DNA of 64,000 nucleotides from Arenicola marina. Taxonomy: Eukaryota; Annelida; Polychaeta; Arenicolidae. Shown piece after piece: positions 39,284-50,800 of this stretch. The notes under the pieces are model-generated. The model had not been told where the DNA came from. It was given only the letters and a program-made list of their open reading frames with translations, and did not search any database. Location of the stretch: the NCBI GenBank assembly GCA_964019135.1, contig OZ025263.1:34698133-34762132 (forward strand), written 5' to 3'. Every line of letters starts with the position of its first letter. Positions within the stretch are counted from its first letter, which is position 1. The translations under genes and the position numbers were made by a program.

Positions 39284-42200
39284 TCAGTCCTCGGGCAGCT
39301 TTGGCATGGTCAGACCAACTAGGTTGGCACTGGCTTCAGTCGTCTTTTCCCCACTTCCTTTGTACTGTATGCTCAGCTCCTAAAATGCATCGGTGTAAGT
39401 ATAATATTTAAACCCAATTAAGCACTGACATTGTACTCAATTAAACACTTAAATTAAACTCTATTAAGCATCTAAATTAAACACCTAAATGAAACTAAAA
39501 TAAAAACTTCAATTTAAAAAAATTAAGCACTTAAACTTAAAAAAATGAATTAAAAAAATGTAACTGACATTTAAAAAATTAAACAAAACTAACATGGGAT
39601 TGATGGACACACACAGAATCAAGAGTATGAATACTTGGCCTCTGAGCCAGAAATCATCGGACGCTCATCATTATTGCATACAGGTGGCCTGGAATAGATG
39701 CTCCATCTGACTATCTTAAAGTTATTCTAGAGGTGAAGACTACATCGCAGTCATAACATCACCTTCTAGCGCGAGATGTTACAGGCCCGTGGTTGGTTGG
39801 TTGTATATTCAGGACGCTTTAACCACTTTTGGTCATATCGCGTCAATGGATCGAAGAAGGAAGGGAGAGTGGAGCCATGTCCCTGGGTGTAAGCCCCTAC
39901 TCTTTGCGAAGAAGGGCATGAGATCTTTATCCTGTGACCACAAAGACATGGCCACAGCGGTGCTCGAAACACAGATCCACGTTCCGTTAAGCCCGGTTCC
40001 CACGATGAAACTTTTCCATGAAACTCGCAGTCCTGAACATACCTGGTGAAAATGTGTCTGCTGAAATTCTCCGTTCACACGAGGAGATTTGTCCAGGAGA
40101 TTTTAGCTTGACGTTCAAATTGGCCATCTGTTCTTTGGGGTAGGCCTACCTTCTGCAGTATTATCAACGGGCACATGCTAAGGGAATCACGCAGTCCCTT
40201 GACACCAACCAGACCCGGGACCAGACCCGGCTGCGGCTCTCTGATCTTGTCGCCTGGATATAGAGCATGTCCTATTTCTGTGCGACATCGCCTGGGTCGT
40301 TAGAGCGTCTTAAATCGTGTCTTGAGCGCCGTTCACACGGCGAGATTTTCGGCAAAACCTGTCGCCTGCCTCGAGTTTCGTGGAAAAGTTTCATCGTGGG
40401 AACCGGGCTTTAGGCTCTCAGGTGGCCAGAACACTCAAGGTGAGCGCTCTAACCCACTGAGCTACCGGGCAGGCCCCGTTACAGGCACGTAGACTGACCG
40501 GTGGACCACACAGGAAGTACTACAGGAGGCAGCACCATCGCAACCGACAGCATAGTGGACATTGCCAGGTACACGCGATCATTCACAATGTAGGTGAGGA
40601 TATAGATACCAAGAATCCCTAAACTTGCCAATTTTTTAGTCATTACACATGATGCTATGCTTGAGAACTGGACGAGACAAATTTCAAGCTCTCGATTGGT
40701 ACTTACTTTATATTTACGTGAGCTTTTGAGATAACAGAGGTAAGTTTCCGCTAAGTGTTGCATTTCCTGCTCGCTGCGACACACCTTCCTACTGGTAACT
40801 TGATGCTGGCGGAACAGGTCACTCACAAAGTTGTACAGCGGTTGTTCCTTGATTGGCACCTATAAGAAGTCAACAATACAAGATTGACATAGAGGGCAAT
40901 CCTAATCCTGCTAACCCAGTGGGTTATCATGTTAGGAGTATACTATTGGAGTCCTTGAGGCCCAGACAGAGCCCACAAGTGATGTGCACTGCAAATGAAA
41001 TGAATTCATGTTTTCTGCCCCTTTTGCACACACAAGGGCAAAACGGGGGCCAAGGAACCTCCCCGGACGATGAAAGATGAATGGATGAGCATGCCCCGGA
41101 TGACAACCCAGAACCCATTGAAATGTGGTCCAGTGTGCTAACCACTACACCAGAGAGGCCCCCAGGATCTATTGATCTGCGGTCTAGTGCGCTAACCACT
41201 ACATCAGGGAGGCCCCCAGGATCTATTGATCTGCGGTCTAGTGCGCTAACCACTACACCAGGGAGGCCCCCAGGATCTACTGAACTGCGGGCTAGTGCGC
41301 TAACCACTACACCAGGGAGGCCCGCAGGATCTATTGATCTGCGGTCTAGTGCACTAACCACTACACCAGGGAGGCCCCCAGGATCTAGTGATCTGCGGTC
41401 TAGTGCGCTAACCACTACACCAGAGAGGCCCCCAGGATCTACTGATCTGCAGTCTAGTGCGTTAACCACTACACCAGGGAGGGCCCCAGGATCTATTGAT
41501 CTGCGGTCTAGTGCGCTAACCTCTACACCAGGAAGGCACCCAGGATCTATTGATCTGCGGTCTAGAGTGCTAACCACCACACCAGGAAGGCCCCCAGGAC
41601 ATAATGCATCTCCGGACCAACTCCAGTGCTTCAGCATCCCCATGACTGGATAGTTCAATGGGCACTCCCGGTAAACATCCTTCCATATCCGCACCAGCTC
41701 CAGTGCCTCAGCGTCCGCAAGGCTGGATAATTCTGTGGACATTCCCGGTGAACATCCTTCCATATCCGCACCAGCTCCAGTGCCTCAGCATCCGCAAGGC
41801 TGGATAGTTCAGTAGACATTCCCAGTGAAGATCCTTCCATATCAATACCAGCTCCAGTGTCTCAGCATCCCCAAGGCTGGATAGTTCAGTAGACATTCCC
41901 AGTGAAGATCCTTCCATATCCAGAACAGTTCCAGTGCCTCAGCATCCTGATGGCTGGATAGTTCAGTGGACACTTCTGGTGAACATCTTTCCATATCCGA
42001 ACCAGCTCCAGTGTTCCAGCGTCCCCATGGCTGGATAGTTCAGTGGGCACCCCTAGTAAACATCCTTCAACATCCGGAAACATCCTTCAATACACTTCCA
42101 GTGCCCCAGCATCCTTATCGAACGCTGCCAAGCAGTCTGTAATATGTATGCTGCTGTCAGGTACTCTCATATTAAAAGGGAACTTTAGGGTGGTGGAAGA

Positions 42201-43502
42201 GAGAACCCAAGTGTGACTGCTGTGTCATCCGTTTCCTTCACCAAATGGCAGTGCATACATTGGGGCAATGGGGGGATGTATGTGATGCAACATTGTAAGG
42301 ACAAATGCTGCATGGCTCATAACAGGGTGTATGCCCACATTGACCACTGCCCACTTTGACCCCTGATCAAGGGGTGGTGGTGGAGAGGACTTTTCCACAG
42401 CTGCTCAACCACCCAGTGCCCCCCACTCCCGTTGCCAGCACCAGCTGCTATGTCGTGTGTATATATGTGTAAATAGAATAACAGATGAATTTGTATCTTA
42501 AACTGGTATCTGCGATGATATTTAAACTGATTTATGAATGATAAACAGTCATGTCAATCCCATGTCACCTGGGCATCCCTCTATCCCCTCAAACATTGAC
42601 CTTAGGTCAGATTGCTGGTATTGATAATTGAGTCCCACAAGCCAATTAACAGTTTATATCACCCACAAGACCATAGCTGCTTTTTATCCTTACTTTTGGG
42701 TTTAAATATCTCATTTCTGCCCCCCCCTCCAACCCCCTGTTCCAAGCCTTGCTGAGACAAATCTGATAAAGATTGATACTGAAGGATTTTCCGATTTACC
42801 TGATACAAAGGAAAATGAAACCATTTTTGAAACCACTTTCAATGGTATACCTACCTAAAGGATGAACATATAAGTCTAGTTCCATTTGTTTACACATTCG
42901 TCATTTATATTGGCAATGGCTATGCGCTTATAAAATGATGCCAGTATAAACATGCTGTCTATTTCAATTTCTACCCGCTATTGGACTATTCATCAATAAA
43001 TTAGTATCTCGATTTTGGTTTTATGTAAATGGAACATACCCAAACTGGGCACATTTCTTTAGTAGATTGGTACATCCCTGCCGAATACGCGTCCATTTGG
43101 TATGCTGCTGTGCCCCATTCAAAACAGTGTGTATGAAAACAAAACAGAATGGTGTGTGCATTTCATTGGAATAGGCATATCCCTATCGGCACACCCCTTC
43201 CCCCCAGAAGGTCTCTGTCACGGGTTGCGGGTCCCGGGCGGGATACCGAACCTGGCCCACTGACAGCCAGCAATCAGCATGGCAAGGGATTTTCATTTTG
43301 GATGACATTGACAGTTGACGGGCAACATTGACTGGAAATCAAGTAGATTGCTGTTATTTATCATTGAGTACCATGAGCTAATTTACAGCTTGCGTCACCC
43401 ACAAGACCTTATGGCTGCTTTTATGCTTACTTTTGGGTTTAAATGTCTTATTTCTTCACTTAACCTTCGAAAAAGTTGTAAGTTGCTTGTTTTCGTCGCC
43501 AT
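39284..43502 (-). CDS. FMC1: FMC1 homologue, mitochondrial ATP synthase assembly factor
   Basis: A small matrix protein needed for assembly or stability of the F1 part of ATP synthase. Three exons on the minus strand: 43502-43431 (24 codons), 40859-40707 (51 codons), 39379-39284 (31 codons plus stop), giving 106 aa against about 113 in human. All introns are GT-AG, phase 0. Family landmarks: an N-terminal helix with LFRRL at 10-14 (LYR-like position), HQVTSRKVCRSEQEM and ETYLCYLKSSRKY in exon 2, and a GSGEK...EASANLVGLTMPKLP tail in exon 3, matching the human GKGER...EESAGLVGLKLP end. The start context AAACATGG is good. Both introns are filled with repeats (SINEs, MITE, two minisatellites). 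IGBP1 diverges from it with 1.4 kb between starts, so a shared promoter region is possible. Confidence 0.9.
39791..40477 (-). mobile_element. tRNA-derived SINE (family C) with 13-bp target duplication
   Basis: The minus-strand head (near 40445-40477) has GGTAGCTCAGTGGGTTAGAG, and the tail on the minus strand ends in (AACC)n. Target duplications GTTACAGGC(C/A)CGT lie at 39778-39790 and 40478-40490, with one mismatch. The element sits in FMC1 intron 2 and is itself interrupted by a 420-bp MITE. Confidence 0.85.
39990..40409. mobile_element. Harbinger-like MITE, 420 bp, inside the SINE
   Basis: Perfect 29-bp terminal inverted repeats beginning AGCCCGGTTCCCACGATGAA lie at 39990-40018 and 40381-40409. 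They are flanked by TTA target duplications (39987-39989, 40410-40412). The other SINE copy at 38.5 kb carries the empty site CCGTTAGGCTC, confirming insertion and duplication. No coding content. Confidence 0.9.
41000..41160 (-). mobile_element. tRNA-derived SINE (family A), head expanded into an array
   Basis: The minus strand reads CTGGTGTAGTGGTTAGCAC and then the family tail (GGGGAGGTTCCTTGGCCCCC, then TGTGTGTGCAAAAGG). It is related to the copies at 49884 and 50929. The head runs directly into the 54-bp tandem array. It lies in FMC1 intron 1. Confidence 0.75.
41140..41610 (-). repeat. 54-bp minisatellite derived from a SINE tRNA-like head, about 8-9 units
   Basis: On the minus strand every unit contains CCTGGTGTAGTGGTTAGCGC, the A-box segment of the family A SINE, followed by an AGACCGCAGATCAATAGATC-like segment also present in the dispersed copy at 50929. 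The array therefore amplifies about 54 bp of SINE head next to the parent SINE. Open frames on both strands follow from 54 being a multiple of three. Confidence 0.9.
41627..42110. repeat. 78-bp minisatellite, about 6 units
   Basis: Units carry CAGCATCC...AAGGCTGGATAGTTCAGT and CATTCC...AACATCCTTCCATATC segments. It abuts the SINE-derived array in FMC1 intron 1. Divergence between units is moderate. Confidence 0.9.
42604..42725 (-). repeat. Diverged duplicate of the FMC1 exon 1 end and splice donor
   Basis: 42604-42725 aligns with 43340-43455. On the minus strand it keeps a readable AEMRYLNPK next to a GTAAGG donor, against EEIRHLNPK next to GTAAGC in the real exon 1. Similarity continues about 100 bases into the intron but stops upstream of this exon end, so no start codon came with it. 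It is a pseudo-exon or a possible alternative exon in FMC1 intron 1. Confidence 0.7.
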
Positions 43503-43664
43503 GTTTGATATTTCGGTATTTCATAGTGTCCCGGGTCAGGACGAATACATTGAAGTAACCGACAAGTTTTGCGTCCCTCAAATCGTCGCTCTCTCAACTC
43601 TTCATTTATTATGGTCACGATGGGCTGCGGGGATATCGGAGGAAAAACAGGCCGTCTCTATAGG

Positions 43665-43990
43665 GAACGGCCTGAGAGACGCCGGCGTCGTGGGGGACGG
43701 CGGCAGCGTGGGTGACGGCTTGGGGGATGGCGGCGGCCTGGGGGACGGCGGCGTCATGGGAGATGGGGTGTAAGAAGGGGTGTAAAAAATGATATAAAGG
43801 ATGAATGAAATGGATAATTAAATAATTCAAGAATTAAATTGCTAATTACATAATTCAAGAATGAAATTGATAATTAAATATAGAATTAAATTGATAATTA
43901 AATAAAGAATTAAATTGATGATCAAATAAAAAATTAAATTGATAATTAAATAAAGAATGAAATAAAGCATTAAATCGTGAATTAAATTAA
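43665..43990. repeat. GC-rich then AT-rich simple repeats upstream of FMC1
   Basis: 43665-43775 holds degenerate GGGGGACGGCGGC-like units of about 15 bp. 43820-43985 holds ATAATTAAATAAAGAATTAA-type units. Both lie in the 1.4-kb region between the divergent FMC1 and IGBP1 starts. Confidence 0.75.
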
Positions 43991-44346
43991 TCCGATTGGC
44001 ATAAATATGTATTTCAGTATATATGCGTTTGGCCGGGCCGATAAATATCGAACATGTGATCATGTTGACTGTCAAATAATTAAGATCACTGATGTTAGTT
44101 AGAATTTTCTATTCTGGTAACACATTCCTGGAAGCAACGTCGATGAGTGACAGCGGACTCTCAGTCGCTTCGGATATATGAAAGTAACGTATTCGCCTTC
44201 CAACTTATCGGTTACTTTAATTCGGTCGGAGAACGTCGAGCGACAGATATCAAAGCTAGCTCGCAATTTCAGCCCGTAAATTCAAGGCCGATTTGTCATT
44301 TTGGTCATACCTCATAGTTTGTTGTGCATATTTGAAGGCTTGTAGT

Positions 44347-44507
44347 CGGGAAACACAGGCACAGTAAATCGACTGACACAGTGGGAGGGTCCTCACCGCC
44401 TACTAATAAACTTGTTTATTAGAACTTGTTTATTGGTAGACGGTGCGGACCCCCTCCCCCCCCTCTCTGTGTCAGTCGATTTACTGTGCCTGTGTCGGGA
44501 AGCGTGA
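44347..44507. mobile_element. hAT-like foldback MITE, about 150 bp
   Basis: A nearly complete palindrome: CACAGGCACAGTAAATCGAC on the left (from 44353) is matched in reverse at 44473-44492, and the arms continue inward to a TTGTTTATTAGAACTT loop. A 7-8 bp direct repeat (G)TCGGGAA flanks both ends, fitting hAT target duplications. It lies between FMC1 and IGBP1. Confidence 0.75.
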
Positions 44508-44896
44508 ATTAAGCGTCTGAGAAGGGTTGCTACTGGGGCTCTAATCAAATTCCCCAAAGTGTAAGCAAATATAATCAAGACAAGCGAACCAGAAAAACCC
44601 AGAAGGAATGCCGGATGAGATTAGATAGGCCGGATAAGATAAGATTTATAAAGTTTTATTTGGCCGGCTTCCGTATATAAAATCAACACAACACATTTGC
44701 ACAAGCCGCGAGTATATATATCTCACTGGATCCGCGCCTCGAGCGCACACTTGCCAGGTTTGGTGGTAATCGACGCTAAATTTGTTGATTAAAGAGCATC
44801 GTTTTTTTAGGTATGTCCAAAATAAAAATACGGCCGACCTTGAATTTGCGGGCCGAAAGTGCGGGATCAATTTACGGGCTAGTTTGATTGTAAACA

Positions 44897-47800
44897 ATGG
44901 CGGCCAGCGAGGACGTAAAGTTGCCAGAACTATTTGACAAGATATGGAAATCTTACCAATATTTGGACAAAACTGATGAACCAACCATTGCGGACAACGT
45001 TCAGGTGATTGCCCGATCTGCTGAGGGCTTGTACTTGAACGGCTCGTTAGCGATATCTACATCTTGACTTTACAGAACTGTCACTTCGTCTTCCATGTGA
45101 CCTGCTAGGGGGGGTGGGGGGCAGGGTGACCTGTCTTCGGTCTTCGCGATGTTATCATATCTGCATTTCCATGGCATGGGGGGCATTTCCGCATGGGATT
45201 TCGGCAGCACTGCCCCCCCCCCAGACCACCCTGTTTATGTCGTCCAGACTTGTCTGCCAGCTAAGACCTTAGGAGGCAGTTGCCACATTAACAGCCATGA
45301 ACAGGGCTGACCCCCCCTATACCACCACCTAGCAGCCAGGCTGGTACGATTACTGGTTTATCAGTGGCAGTTGCCAATAAGGGGACTAACCAATAGGGGC
45401 CTACATGCGATAGAGTTAGGCACACATGACTATGATATAAAACAAGCAGTGCAAGGTTATACCAGCAAGAACATATAAGTAATTTGGCGCAATTACCCCC
45501 AGGCAAGTCCGCTTTCTAGGGGCACAACAGTGTCTATGCAAAGTTTTTAGATGCCAGTCGGGAATCGACTGTAGCTTTTATTATAATATATGTGCATACA
45601 ATTATAGTGCTTTACATATTTTATACATCTTGATCTATCTTCTGACATCAAAAAAGTATTCAACACTAGGTTGTTTCAGTTCTATTTTGAAGAAATGTTG
45701 GAGCACTTGACTTTTCCTGACTAAGCATCTGCCATATTTGTTTTTGGCGAATGCCGGTACCTGTGAATGCAACTTGATTTCCCGCTCTGTTAGCATTAGA
45801 TTCTCCACTAGAGGGCATTGTCAGTTGCTCACTTTGAACTTAAGGACAACAGCAATACCCTCTGTCACAGGTAATTCATGGTTACAAAGTTTGAGACCCA
45901 GGCTACAAATGGTTCAAATGATGGCAGGCGCTCGTGCTGCTTTTGCATGGTGGATGGTTGGGAAAAGACTGCTCCAACATTTCTTTGTGAAAATATAACC
46001 AATACTACCTAGTTTTGATACACTTTCTTGATGTCAGAAGATAGAACAAGGTATATAGAATACGTAAACACTATAATTGTACGCGTACACATTATGATAC
46101 AAGATACAGTCAATTCCCAACTGGCATCTAGAGAACTTTGCATGGACACTGTTGTGCTCCTAGAAAGCAGGCTTGCCTGGGGTCACTTGTGCCAAATATG
46201 TACTGTGCAAAGTGTTCTGAACTGTTATGGTGGACAGATATTTCTGGGATGAATTTTTGAAGATAAATATGAATTCTTGGCATAAACAAAATGAATCATG
46301 ATACCTTGCATATCATTAACAAGGGTGAATTAGATGTTCTTGCCGGTTTAGTACTGGATTGATTGGTACGCAGCATAATTAATACTGAGGATGCTTGCAG
46401 GATTACCACTTACGTAGTTGGAATGGGTTGATATATATAACAAAGTACCCATACCATGGTGTGGATAGGATTGACACATAACCTGGGTATCTATGGAGAG
46501 GGGAGGGTGTATGTTCAGTAAGCTACTCCTTAGAGTAAGCCACCATTTATCTTTTGAGTCTGAGAGATTAGATCATCAATATGCTGCATATAGCTCAATA
46601 TCAGAGTGGACAGTGACTCCACTATACAGTATCAGAAGTATCCCAGGTAGGTTCACTCTTGTCTTCCCAGCAGGAAGGTGTCTTAATATATGAGAGATAA
46701 CTACACTTTGTGATTATACATTTAGTGATCAATTCTCTTTCTAAATCAGATTTAATCGCTTTCTTTGTAGCCTTGAACCAACACAGCAGTTCTCCCTATC
46801 ATATAGAGATGAATATCTTTACCTTCACAAAAACAAACAAATTTTGCCAATGGAATAAAGGCTTTACTAGCTACTATGATAGATAGATTAATAAAGTTAG
46901 TCAAATGAAAGCAAATATACATAGGTATACCTGTATCACCTTTTTTTTTACAGGGACATGTTAAAGAAGCTACAAATGACGCTGAAAGAGCTATCTTTAT
47001 GATCAACAAGCTGAGGCTATTCAGCACCAATGAAGAGATTGATGAAGTTGCAACAAATGAAATCAAGTATGTTTTGTCATTTACTGCTACTTGCAGGTAT
47101 CATATTTTGTATATTCCGATACAATTTACATTATTTATTAGTCAACATATTTAAGTACTTATAAGCTGTGATTGAATGGATTTAAGTTCTGTAACATGAA
47201 GACTTCATTCAGATCGCTGTATCATTATGTCATTGAACCTTTATTATAATCTAAATATGTATGGACATTATCATTGCAGGTACATGCTGCTTTCTGCCCT
47301 GATGGGGTATTTACTCCTGAAGGATGTGAAACCAGAAAGAATTAAAGTCGTCCAACAAGCTCAGGTTTTATGTCAAACTGTTCAGATCCTTTCAAACTCA
47401 ATGCAGAAAACTCACATTGTTTTTGCACTAGGGTTCTTGTTTATTGTGAAGCATTAGTTCATGCAAATGAACAGTATTTGAGTCTGGTCGAATGTGCTAT
47501 ATATTATAATGTTATGCAAATTTATATGCTATAGTGATTTGAACAGAGGTATAATTGATAGGTGTGTTATATATGCATTAGAAGATAATATACACAATAT
47601 ATATCTGATACTGAATATTTGTCATTCAGGTAACAGTAATTTGTCAACCTTTAATGATTGACATATCCTGCCGAAAAATTACTGCCCGTACTTGTCAATA
47701 CCATTATTATCATCTTTTTTTACAGGTACATTTTGTTGACTTTCTGAGACTTTGCAAAGATTATGGTCTTACTCATATCGACCTTGCCTCGTACACTGCA

Positions 47801-50800
47801 ACAGAGGACAGCACTGACGCATGTGACAGTGGAACAAACCCAGGAACACCTCAAATCTCCAGGTAATTATGTTTTGGTCTTAATTGGAGCGAAAATAATG
47901 CTGTAATCTTTGTACCGGTACATATAAGACTATTGGGGCATGAATCAACCGTATCAGCTCGGTGATGATTTATCAACAATTTACATATTTGTCAGATGAT
48001 TCCTGCAGTGACCAATAACAGTTGTGACACCTAAATTTTTAAATTCCAGCTTTTATCCTTTATTAATTTTATTAGATTAATTTTACCCAGAGGCTAAACA
48101 TCAAACTTGCTTTACTAATAGCTGTATGGGTGTTGAAGTGGCTCTCAGGAGGGGGTGATGGCGCTGGCGAAGCGACGGCAGCACAAGATACAACGCTTCA
48201 GACAACAGAAGGAAGTCGAGGCAAAGTTGGCTGAGTTATATCCGCTCGTGGAGAGGGAGCATGTCGACGACGAATTGAAGGTGAGTCACAGGCTGATAGC
48301 ATGGAAGTAAAGGTGATTCACAGGCTGACAACATGGAAGTAAAGGTGAGTCACAGGCTGACAGCATGGAAGTAACGGTGAGTCACAGGCTGACAGCATGG
48401 AAGTAACGGTGAGTCACAGGCTGACAGCATGGAAGTAAAGGTGAGTCACAGGCTGACAGCATGGAAGTAAAGGTGATTCACAGGCTGACAGCATGGAAGT
48501 AAAGGTGAGTCACAGGCTGACAGCATGGAAGTAACGGTGAGTCACAGGCTGACAGCATGGAAGTAACGGTGAGTCACAGGCTGACAGCATGGAAGTAAAG
48601 GTGAGTTACAGGCTGACAGCATGGAAGTAAAGGTGATTCACAGGCTGACAGCATGGAAGTAACGGTGAGTCACAGGCTGACAGCATGGAAGTAAAGGTGA
48701 GTCACAGGCTGACAGCATGGAAGTAAAGGTGATTCACAGGCTGACAGCATGGAAGTAAAGGTGAGTCACAGGCTGACAGCATGGAAGTAACGGTGAGTCA
48801 CAGGCTGACAGCATGGAATTAACGGTGAGTCACAGGCTGACAGCATGGAAGTAAAGGTGAGTCACAGGCTGACAGCATGGAAGTAACGGTGAGTCATAGG
48901 CTGACAGCATGGAAGTAAAGGTGAGTCACAGGCTGACAGCATGGAAGTAACGGTGAGTCACAGGCTGACAGCATGGAAGTAAAGGTGATTCACAGGCTGA
49001 CAGCATGGAAGTAAAGGTGAGTCACAGGCTGACAGCATGGAAGTAACGGTGAGTCACAGGCTGACAGCATGGAAGTAACGGTGAGTCACAGGCTGACAGC
49101 ATGGAAGTAAAGGTGAGTCACAGGCTGACAGCATGGAAGTAACGGTGAGTCACAGGCTGACAGCATGGAAGTAACGGTGAGTCACAGGCTGACAGCATGG
49201 AAGTAACGGTGGATCACAGGCTGACAGCATGGAAATAAAGGTGAGTCACAGGCTGACAGCATGGAAGTAACGGTGAGTCACAGGCTGACAGCATGGAAGT
49301 AACGGTGAGTCACAGGCTGACAGCATGGAAGTAAAGGTGAGTCACAGGCTGACAGCATGGAAGTAAAGGTGAGTCACAGGCTGACAGCATAGAAGTAACG
49401 GTGAGTCACAGGCTGACAACATTAAAGTACAGGTGAGTCACAGGCTGACACCATTGAAGTGAAGAAAGTGACAGGCTGACACCATTGAAGTGAAGAAAGT
49501 GACAGGTTGACAAAATTTTAAGTAAAGGAGAGTCACAGATATTGCAATATGAGAGCAGGTTGTGGAAAGACTTTAAAAAAAATCCTATTGAACGTTATGT
49601 TTGAACATACTGATTCAATGTGCATACAGATAACAAAAAGGTGTGAAGGGAGTTACACCAACAGTTTTCTGACTTGAGTTGACTTGTGCCTGTCATGATA
49701 ACCACGTGTGCTCTGCTTACAGCGGGAGTATTACTTCACGCTGCTCAAGCGGTGGATTAACATGTCGGTCGAAGAGCTGGACGCCATACGAGGTACGCTG
49801 ACGTCACGCTGACGTCACACTGACGTCAGGCGCAACAACGAGGCTCGTAGCCCTACAGAACAGACACAACTGTTGTCCTTGGGGGAGGCCCCCTGGTGTA
49901 GTGGTTAGCGCACTAAACCGCAGAGCAATAACTCATGGGTTCGATTCCGGGGCCGGGCACCTAATCTTCGACATGTTTCATTCTCTCATTCGAAAGATAA
50001 AACTTTGCAATGTATTAACTGCATTAGATGTATTATATAATCTGCTGTGATCTTACATGCTTCCAATCGCTACTTCAGATGAAATTCCGCTCCTCGAACA
50101 AATGGCAAGAATGAGAGCTTCTGGGAAGGGTGACGTCACGAGTTCGAAGCCGCCAGCCCGGAGTGCGCAATCTTCACAAGTGAGTCCCTGTCACGTGCCA
50201 CGTGTCGCGCTCTGATTGGCTCAGCCAGAGAGCCGCGTTGGCTGTGATGAGTGAGTGTAGTAGGGCGCGTTGGGTCGCGAGGTTTGTCCTCTAGATTGTA
50301 CCACGAACATCCTATAGCGCCAAGAGACACAGTTCCATCCCATGCCGAGTAGTCATTGCGAGAGAGAAGCCTCCGTGGCCGAGTGGAAGAACGCTCGCCT
50401 GCAGGTCCCTGGTTCGAAACCCGGTGTGGGCGAGGTAATCCAGGGCATATTGCCACTGAACCATTCATTGTCCCCCGAGGTTTCTTGGCCTAAGTCAGCC
50501 CTCGTGTGCACAAGACAAGCCGAAAACAACGATCGCTTCATTGCCGTACTGCGAGGGGCTTGAGTGGTGGGCAAGCGGCACTGTTTGTAACTGTCATGCC
50601 AGTCATATGTACGTTAATTACAGTAAAGAGGTTCTTAAAACCCACCAATCGGGATCGATGTAACATTCGAGTATTCCACTGTGCGGCGCCACTGCATGTG
50701 CAATGCATTCTGACTAATGTTTGGTCTTTATGCAATGTCTTGGAATGAAGACATATTCTGTAGACAGTAGAATAAGATATATTGTCTGTAAAGGAAAATA

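Noticed and set aside
41081-41653. 190-codon plus frame and the opposing 278-codon minus frame
   Set aside because: Both are generated by the SINE-head array; the 54-bp unit is a multiple of three.
50368-50440. Functional tRNA-Ser/Leu gene
   Set aside because: A and B boxes are present but the sequence continues into a SINE tail and does not fold cleanly as a tRNA.
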